NCBI GenBank assembly: GCA_040880545.1
Contig: JBBDIE010000189.1
Coordinates: 1-10,886 of the forward strand
Source: M55B112 sp040880545
Lineage (GTDB): Bacteria; Bacteroidota; Bacteroidia; Bacteroidales; GCA-2748055
Direction of reading: 5' to 3'
Length of the DNA stretch: 10,886 nt
Under the pieces are notes generated by a model. The model did no database searches. It was given only the letters and a program-made list of their open reading frames with translations, and was not told where the DNA came from. The translations under genes and the position numbers were made by a program. Positions 6,578-10,886 of this stretch are shown one piece after another (the first letter of the stretch is position 1; the number at the start of each line of letters is the position of its first letter).

Positions 6578-8497
6578 TTAGTGTTTTCTAATCAGGTTAT
6601 GGAAATCAAGATGGAGGAACTCCCCGCCATGACTGAAGGATATGGTTTCATCCTTCCTGTCGCCCTGCACATAGGGAGCATCATAACGACGATAGTTCGT
6701 GTTGACCACCGCGTCATCGATCTTAAAATCACCGTCGAACTTCAACGCATACAGTTTCTCCCCGGAATGGTATTGCAGTTCCAGTTTTCGCCGGTGAAAT
6801 TCCACATTGTTGTTGCGTATCCGCATAGTGAAGGCTTCAAACGACCCGTCTTCTGCCTTCGATCCGGCTTCGGTGATCCAGTATGACTTTTTTCCCTGTA
6901 AAATAATATCATCCATGGCGGTATCCCGGTATGCAAAATCCCCGGAGCCAATCATGGCACAGTAGGTATCCCCCAGCTTCCCGAAAATATAATTCTCTGA
7001 AATCCAGGCAGTATCAAACAACCGGGTGGGAAAGAACGCCCTGGTATAATCCAGCAGGTCCGCCTCCATGATCCCCTTTCTCCGGGGTATTTTGTAGATG
7101 GAAAGATTCACACGCTCATCCTGCACCGAATGGGGAAAATGACCGTACCCGGTCCAGTAGTTGGGCGACTGTGCCTTCGATTCCTTCTCCCGTGCAGGAT
7201 GGTTGTGGAAGATGGCAAATTGATCCCCGATGTTCATCCCAAAGACATGCTGCTGATCGGCATAATCGCCGGGCTGGTGTCGCTGCACGGTATACATGGA
7301 ATAGTCCGCGGTCTTGTAAGTGTAGGTATCCCCTTTCTGGATGGCCACCCCGTTGTACTGCGGATTGAGGATCCGCGAAACCGTTGGCTCCAGGTGAAAC
7401 CATTTCAGCAAAAATAAATCCATCACCCTGAAATCACTCACAAAAGCGTTGGTAAACATATTGCAGTTGCGTATGTGTGCCAGGGAGTTACGGATGATGA
7501 TCGGATTAGTAAAGGCCTCCATCCCCCACTGCATCATCATGCTCCGGTTGTCGGATCCGTAATATCCTTCATCCTTTAATTCTGTAAGATCAAGGCCATT
7601 GCTCTGCCGTATGACCAGCGTGGAGGTGTCCATGGCAATGGACCTCAGCACCGGGGGCAACTGGTAATTTTTGCTCACCATCATGCCGTACATCATCCCG
7701 GGTCCGATCTCTTCGCCGTTTCCCCAGTAATAGTTGGTTAGTCCCCCGAAATCTCCATCCTCTATGCCAGTACGGTTGTTCTGGTATGCCCTTCCACTCA
7801 CTGAAACAAACAGGGTGCCGGTGGTCTGACTGGCAATGTCATAAAACAGGAGGTCCATGATAATCCGGCACTTCTGCACCAGCTCCTCATCACCGGCATA
7901 ATCGATCAGGTTGATCAATGCCCCGATGTCTTCCTTGTAATATACATTTGAATAGTACTCGATAAACCCGTATTTCCACCGCATCTCCAGCCACTCCATC
8001 GCCCTGGCCCTGGCACGCTCCATGCGCTCCCTGCCGGTGAACCCACTGCTGGGGAATACCGTATCAGGATATAGCTTCCCCACCAGGTACTCGGCCGATG
8101 CAAACAACGCCTGGTGGTTTTCACTCCAGTAGCACATGGAATTCTCACCCGGTTCGTCCCACCAATACCTGAAATTGAACAGCACCTCCTCGATTTTTGA
8201 CATATATTCCGCAGGGATCCGGTCGACATACTCATACAGGATCCGGATCAGGTTCACCAACCGGAAATCTGAACAGTCATATTCGTTCCTGATATACTCC
8301 AGGGTTCCGTCCAGGCGCGACCAGTCGATATTGACCGAATCCTTAACCAGTTCGTAATAGAGCTGGCTCTCCTGCAGGTTGATGGGTGTGGAGGGCCGTA
8401 AAGGATATACAAAGTTCTTCGATTTCTTCTGAGCCTCCGCCTGGATACCCAGGCTACCCAGGATTAAAATCAGGATCAGGAATTTTGAGGTACGCAT
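6578..8497 (-). CDS. Exported protein of uncharacterised family, putative alpha/alpha-toroid polysaccharide-active enzyme
   Basis: I recognise the motif pattern but no assigned function. The 639-aa protein starts with a clear signal peptide (hydrophobic 5-19, cleavage near AEA-Q23). The N-terminal half (about 40-370) is rich in helices and aromatic residues, as in alpha/alpha-toroid lyases and hydrolases. It carries conserved-looking blocks WSENHQALF (124-132), SGFTGRERM, YYSNVYYKEDIGALINL (181-197) and GSDNRSMMMQWGMEAF. The C-terminal half (about 380-635) is strand-rich and includes HVFGMNIGDQFAIFHNHPA (417-435) and NYWTGYGHFPHS. This two-part layout is like that of heparinase II/III-type and related lyases, where His, Tyr and Arg are catalytic; H128, Y187, H431 and H433 are candidates. 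It lies between a DUF4861 gene (20 bp) and GH105 (5 bp), so a role in making or trimming uronate oligosaccharides is plausible. This is inference. Confidence 0.7.
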   Translation of the reverse strand: MRTSKFLILILILGSLGIQAEAQKKSKNFVYPLRPSTPINLQESQLYYELVKDSVNIDWSRLDGTLEYIRNEYDCSDFRLVNLIRILYEYVDRIPAEYMSKIEEVLFNFRYWWDEPGENSMCYWSENHQALFASAEYLVGKLYPDTVFPSSGFTGRERMERARARAMEWLEMRWKYGFIEYYSNVYYKEDIGALINLIDYAGDEELVQKCRIIMDLLFYDIASQTTGTLFVSVSGRAYQNNRTGIEDGDFGGLTNYYWGNGEEIGPGMMYGMMVSKNYQLPPVLRSIAMDTSTLVIRQSNGLDLTELKDEGYYGSDNRSMMMQWGMEAFTNPIIIRNSLAHIRNCNMFTNAFVSDFRVMDLFLLKWFHLEPTVSRILNPQYNGVAIQKGDTYTYKTADYSMYTVQRHQPGDYADQQHVFGMNIGDQFAIFHNHPAREKESKAQSPNYWTGYGHFPHSVQDERVNLSIYKIPRRKGIMEADLLDYTRAFFPTRLFDTAWISENYIFGKLGDTYCAMIGSGDFAYRDTAMDDIILQGKKSYWITEAGSKAEDGSFEAFTMRIRNNNVEFHRRKLELQYHSGEKLYALKFDGDFKIDDAVVNTNYRRYDAPYVQGDRKDETISFSHGGEFLHLDFHNLIRKH

Positions 8498-8517
8498 TGA
8501 TTCATATTTTTTGTTGG

Positions 8518-9423
8518 TTATTGCTCCATTGAAGCCAGTCTCTTTACCTCCTTTAGGAGGCTTTCGAAACTATTCATTTCACCTTCACGCGCATTGCATG
8601 AAGTTACCATTACGGCAAAATGTTTCAGAGGTTTGGAGATGTATAGGTATTGTTTGCCATCATCCAAATGTTCTGTTATAGTTGCTTCAGAAAATACCAG
8701 GCCCGCTCCCACTTCCACCTTTTCAGCTGCCACATCCTCGGGATGTATGCCCCAGGTTGCCACATAATTCTCACCTTTCAGCACTTCCAGACCTTGAAAA
8801 TAATTGAGTCCTGTTACAAACTGCACCGGCTCCCCGGTCATGGAACAAGCCTCCACTTTCGCCTCACGCCTGTTATCGTACACCGTCACACGAACCATGA
8901 TATCCACCTTTTCCTTTTTGTATGAAACTCCTTCCGATAGCATCTCCATAACTGCATAACCTTCGCCATTTTCTACAATAGCAGAGCGCCTGGAAACAGG
9001 GTGCAGGTCCACCACCCTCTTTCCGTCCCACAGCTTTATTCCCCCCAGTCCAACCGTGTTCCCTACCTTGTAATAATCTGCACCCCAGCCTGCACGTTGC
9101 TCCTCTTTATCAGGGTACCAGTGCTTTTCACGCAGTTCCAGCCCCGGCTTCGCCTTTGAATAGAGGTCAATGGCGGCCTTTTTGTGAAAATAGAGTCGCA
9201 GGCCGTACCACTGGTTTTCAATTGCGGGGCCATGATGCTCCAGTTTATTGAAAAGATTGCCGGAGGCCGATGCGACAGAATCCATCTGTACGTTTTCCCG
9301 GCGCTTCATGAAGAGGCTGACATCGGTTTTTGCCTGTCCGTAACCAACTCCCTGCCATAAGAACAGGAGCATGCTCACGCGTACCATGGAGATTATGATC
9401 CCGCTGTGTGATTTTCTGATCAT
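8518..9423 (-). CDS. DUF4861 domain protein, exported
   Basis: With the start at 9423 this is a 301-aa protein. I prefer that start because its ATG overlaps the TGA of the upstream gene as ATGA and gives a compact signal peptide (MIRKSHSG, a hydrophobic stretch, then GVGYGQA). An in-frame ATG at 9444 would add seven residues. The body matches the DUF4861 pattern: HHGPAIENQWYGLRLYF (63-79), KKAAIDLYSKAKPGLEL, HWYPDKEEQRAGWGADYYKVG, VGLGGIKLWDGKRVVDLHPV, then MEMLSEGVSYKKEKVDIMVR. These blocks look beta-rich. Family members are frequent in Bacteroidota polysaccharide loci beside lyases and unsaturated uronyl hydrolases, and I am not certain of any proven activity. The invariant-looking His pair, Glu, Trp and Tyr residues suggest an enzyme rather than a binding protein. 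It probably acts in the periplasm together with the following 639-aa and GH105 proteins. Confidence 0.85.
   Translation of the reverse strand: MIRKSHSGIIISMVRVSMLLFLWQGVGYGQAKTDVSLFMKRRENVQMDSVASASGNLFNKLEHHGPAIENQWYGLRLYFHKKAAIDLYSKAKPGLELREKHWYPDKEEQRAGWGADYYKVGNTVGLGGIKLWDGKRVVDLHPVSRRSAIVENGEGYAVMEMLSEGVSYKKEKVDIMVRVTVYDNRREAKVEACSMTGEPVQFVTGLNYFQGLEVLKGENYVATWGIHPEDVAAEKVEVGAGLVFSEATITEHLDDGKQYLYISKPLKHFAVMVTSCNAREGEMNSFESLLKEVKRLASMEQ
9420..9423 (-). other. ATGA stop/start overlap, likely translational coupling
   Basis: On the minus strand the bases ATGA at 9423-9420 contain both the start of the DUF4861 gene and the TGA stop of the Omp85-like gene. Such overlaps usually mean translational coupling and matched production of the two proteins. 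No strong Shine-Dalgarno sequence precedes the ATG at 9423. The competing ATG at 9444 has a weak GGGAAG a few bases upstream, so the start choice is likely but not certain. Confidence 0.6.
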
Positions 9424-10757
9424 TTGATATTGAATTTGAACCATTCACTTCCCGGTCCTGCATACATAAAGGTAAAGCGAAATACAGCTATGGGCGCTAT
9501 CGGAAACTGAATTTCGAGAAAGCTCCCCACCGCGATTTCCGGTCTTTTTGAAAAAAGATCCGGGTATTGTTCCGTGCCTGCCCCCATATTGATGAACCAC
9601 GCATTTTCCAGGGATATCCACTTGGTGTTTAGCCATGTAAAGTGCGAACCAGCATAGGTGGAATAGTATGACTGGCCGAATATTTCTCCCGTGCGCAGCC
9701 CCAGCACATCACCCGATCCTTTGATAAACCTGTACTGGTCCGTTGCGGTGGTATATCCTGTCCTGGCCCATGCCGAAAGCTGAATAATTTTCGTGAGCGT
9801 CTTGTGGTATTCCCCTTCCAGGTTCACTGCATGGTAGCTCTCCGTGCCGTTCAGTCCAAGCGCCAGGTTATAGGTGAGAACGGAAGTGTATCCATCCTTG
9901 CGGTGTCTTTTTTTATTCACGGTACCAATGGATTCCGACACCTTCATATCCAGAAAATTGTAATTCTGCTCCGGAACGTGCACACCAAGATCCAGGTCTT
10001 CCTGGCTCAGAATGTTGTGGTTGATTTCATGTTTCAGGTAGCGAAGGGAAAGGTTGGGTGAGAACCTGTACTGGTAATCCAGGTGCCAGGGGTTTCCCAG
10101 TTCTGCATATATTTCCGTCTTGTTAAAGGGCGCCAGCATCAATGCGGCATATTCGGCCGTGGTTCCATCATCTGTTACAGTAATGTTCCTTTCCAGGAAT
10201 ACGCGCGTTTCCATCCCCTTTGTAAACCCAAACCTGGCGGTCATATTTTTGTAGAGAAGCTGACGTGGCAGTCCCAGACTGAAATCCCACTTTACCCCGT
10301 TGGGATTCTTTTCCCAGGCGATCTTCAGCTTGGCATTGCTGCCGAGGAAATTGTCATCTCCTGCCCCCAGCCTGTAGTTATAGTCATTTTCACTGCTGTG
10401 GTCGATGGTAAACAGCGGGTAGAACTTCACAGCATCCAGCGCCTCGATCTTCAGGATATTGCCTTCCTGTGATGCAACGATCTCATAATCCACGTTAGCA
10501 AAATTCCCGATGTTCCACACCTTGTTCATAGAAGTATCGATCTCCCCGTACCGGACCCAATCGCCCTCCTGAAACAGCAGTTCATTTTTAACGATCAGGT
10601 CCCAGGTGATCCAGTTTTTCTCAATTACGATCCGGTCAATTTTTATGGAATCTGCCGGGTTTACCTCCGGCGCAGACACTTTCTCCTGTCCAAATACCCT
10701 GGTTCCCGCAAAAACGGCAAACAACAGGCTGAACAGCAACAGGCTGGACTTATTCAT
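9420..10757 (-). CDS. Small Omp85/BamA-superfamily outer membrane protein with a single POTRA domain
   Basis: The 445-aa protein has a signal peptide (1 to about 23, ending RVFGQ). A single POTRA-like domain follows at about 37-107: IKIDRIVIEKNWIT, then an E-L pair with EGDWVRYGEID and a LWNIGNFANVDYEI-like second half. The remaining 330 or so residues alternate aromatic and polar positions and end in the terminal strand pattern SEWFKFNIK with a late Phe, as expected of an outer-membrane beta-barrel of about 16 strands. BamA has five POTRA domains and about 800 residues and TamA three, so this is neither. Similar short Bacteroidota proteins are usually annotated as BamA/TamA-family or 'outer membrane protein assembly factor'. 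It is the first gene of the operon and is coupled to DUF4861. A role in moving a product or partner protein across the outer membrane is inferred from context only. Confidence 0.75.
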   Translation of the reverse strand: MNKSSLLLFSLLFAVFAGTRVFGQEKVSAPEVNPADSIKIDRIVIEKNWITWDLIVKNELLFQEGDWVRYGEIDTSMNKVWNIGNFANVDYEIVASQEGNILKIEALDAVKFYPLFTIDHSSENDYNYRLGAGDDNFLGSNAKLKIAWEKNPNGVKWDFSLGLPRQLLYKNMTARFGFTKGMETRVFLERNITVTDDGTTAEYAALMLAPFNKTEIYAELGNPWHLDYQYRFSPNLSLRYLKHEINHNILSQEDLDLGVHVPEQNYNFLDMKVSESIGTVNKKRHRKDGYTSVLTYNLALGLNGTESYHAVNLEGEYHKTLTKIIQLSAWARTGYTTATDQYRFIKGSGDVLGLRTGEIFGQSYYSTYAGSHFTWLNTKWISLENAWFINMGAGTEQYPDLFSKRPEIAVGSFLEIQFPIAPIAVFRFTFMYAGPGSEWFKFNIK

Positions 10758-10857
10758 AGGTTCATTGTTGTAGGTGCATAGGGTGAACCTTTTTTCAAAG
10801 ATTCCTGGGCAAGATATGAAATGGATGTGAGAATAGCAATGAGGGAGGGCGCAGAGA

Positions 10858-10869
10858 GCAAACGCTTGC
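10858..10869. promoter_or_regulatory. LacI-family-like operator half-palindrome upstream of the operon
   Basis: GCAAACGCTTGC at 10858-10869 is an imperfect 12-bp palindrome (10 of 12 positions symmetric) centred on CG. It resembles the operator form bound by LacI/GalR-family regulators (A-A-x-CG-x-T-T core). It lies about 100 bp upstream of the Omp85-like start. The rest of the leader (10758-10857) shows no clear -7 TAnnTTTG box. A single short site near the window edge could be chance. Confidence 0.25.
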
Positions 10870-10886
10870 GTGGGGAGTGCAGGAAT

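Noticed and set aside
10821..10886. Plus-strand frame open from an ATG at 10821 to the window edge, a possible divergent gene
   Set aside because: Only 22 codons are visible, with highly charged composition and no family signal; it could not be told from chance.
1..10886. tRNA, rRNA, CRISPR array, transposase or SusC/SusD genes
   Set aside because: I looked for repeated spacers, DDE or tyrosine recombinase motifs, and TonB-dependent receptor or SusD-like proteins, and saw none in the window.

Overview
The window looks like part of a polysaccharide utilisation locus from a member of the Bacteroidota. The evidence is a C-terminal type IX secretion system (T9SS) sorting domain on one sulfatase, a Bacteroidota-style lipoprotein signal on another, a DUF4861 protein, a GH105-type unsaturated uronyl hydrolase, and signal peptides on every intact gene of the cluster. 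I cannot name a genus or species.

Layout. Positions 1-594 hold the 3' part of a plus-strand gene for a hypothetical exported protein. It is followed at about 591-749 by an orphan remnant of a T9SS sorting domain in another frame. From 762 to 5377 lie two paralogous formylglycine-type sulfatases, transcribed divergently from a 323-bp AT-rich spacer. The left one (minus strand, 904 aa) carries a four-tryptophan (NBR1-like) Ig domain, a carbohydrate-binding-like beta-sandwich and a T9SS sorting domain. The right one (plus strand, 525 aa) is a bare catalytic domain with a lipoprotein signal. A roughly 100-bp convergent spacer (5378-5480) contains a perfect 22-bp palindrome and a second hairpin.

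From 10757 down to 5481 a tight four-gene minus-strand operon encodes, in transcription order: a small outer-membrane Omp85-like barrel with one POTRA domain, a DUF4861 protein whose start overlaps the barrel's stop as ATGA, a 639-aa exported protein of an uncharacterised family predicted to be an alpha/alpha-toroid plus beta-domain enzyme, and a GH105-type hydrolase. Intergenic gaps are -4, 20 and 5 bp.

Taken together the genes fit breakdown of a sulfated, uronic-acid-containing polysaccharide such as an algal or host glycan. The sulfatases would remove sulfate outside the cell or at its surface. A lyase or dehydratase step, possibly by the 639-aa or DUF4861 protein, would make unsaturated uronyl ends, and GH105 would remove them. 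The substrate and the activities of the 639-aa, DUF4861 and Omp85-like proteins are inference. No SusC/SusD pair, regulator, RNA gene, transposase or CRISPR array is visible in the window.
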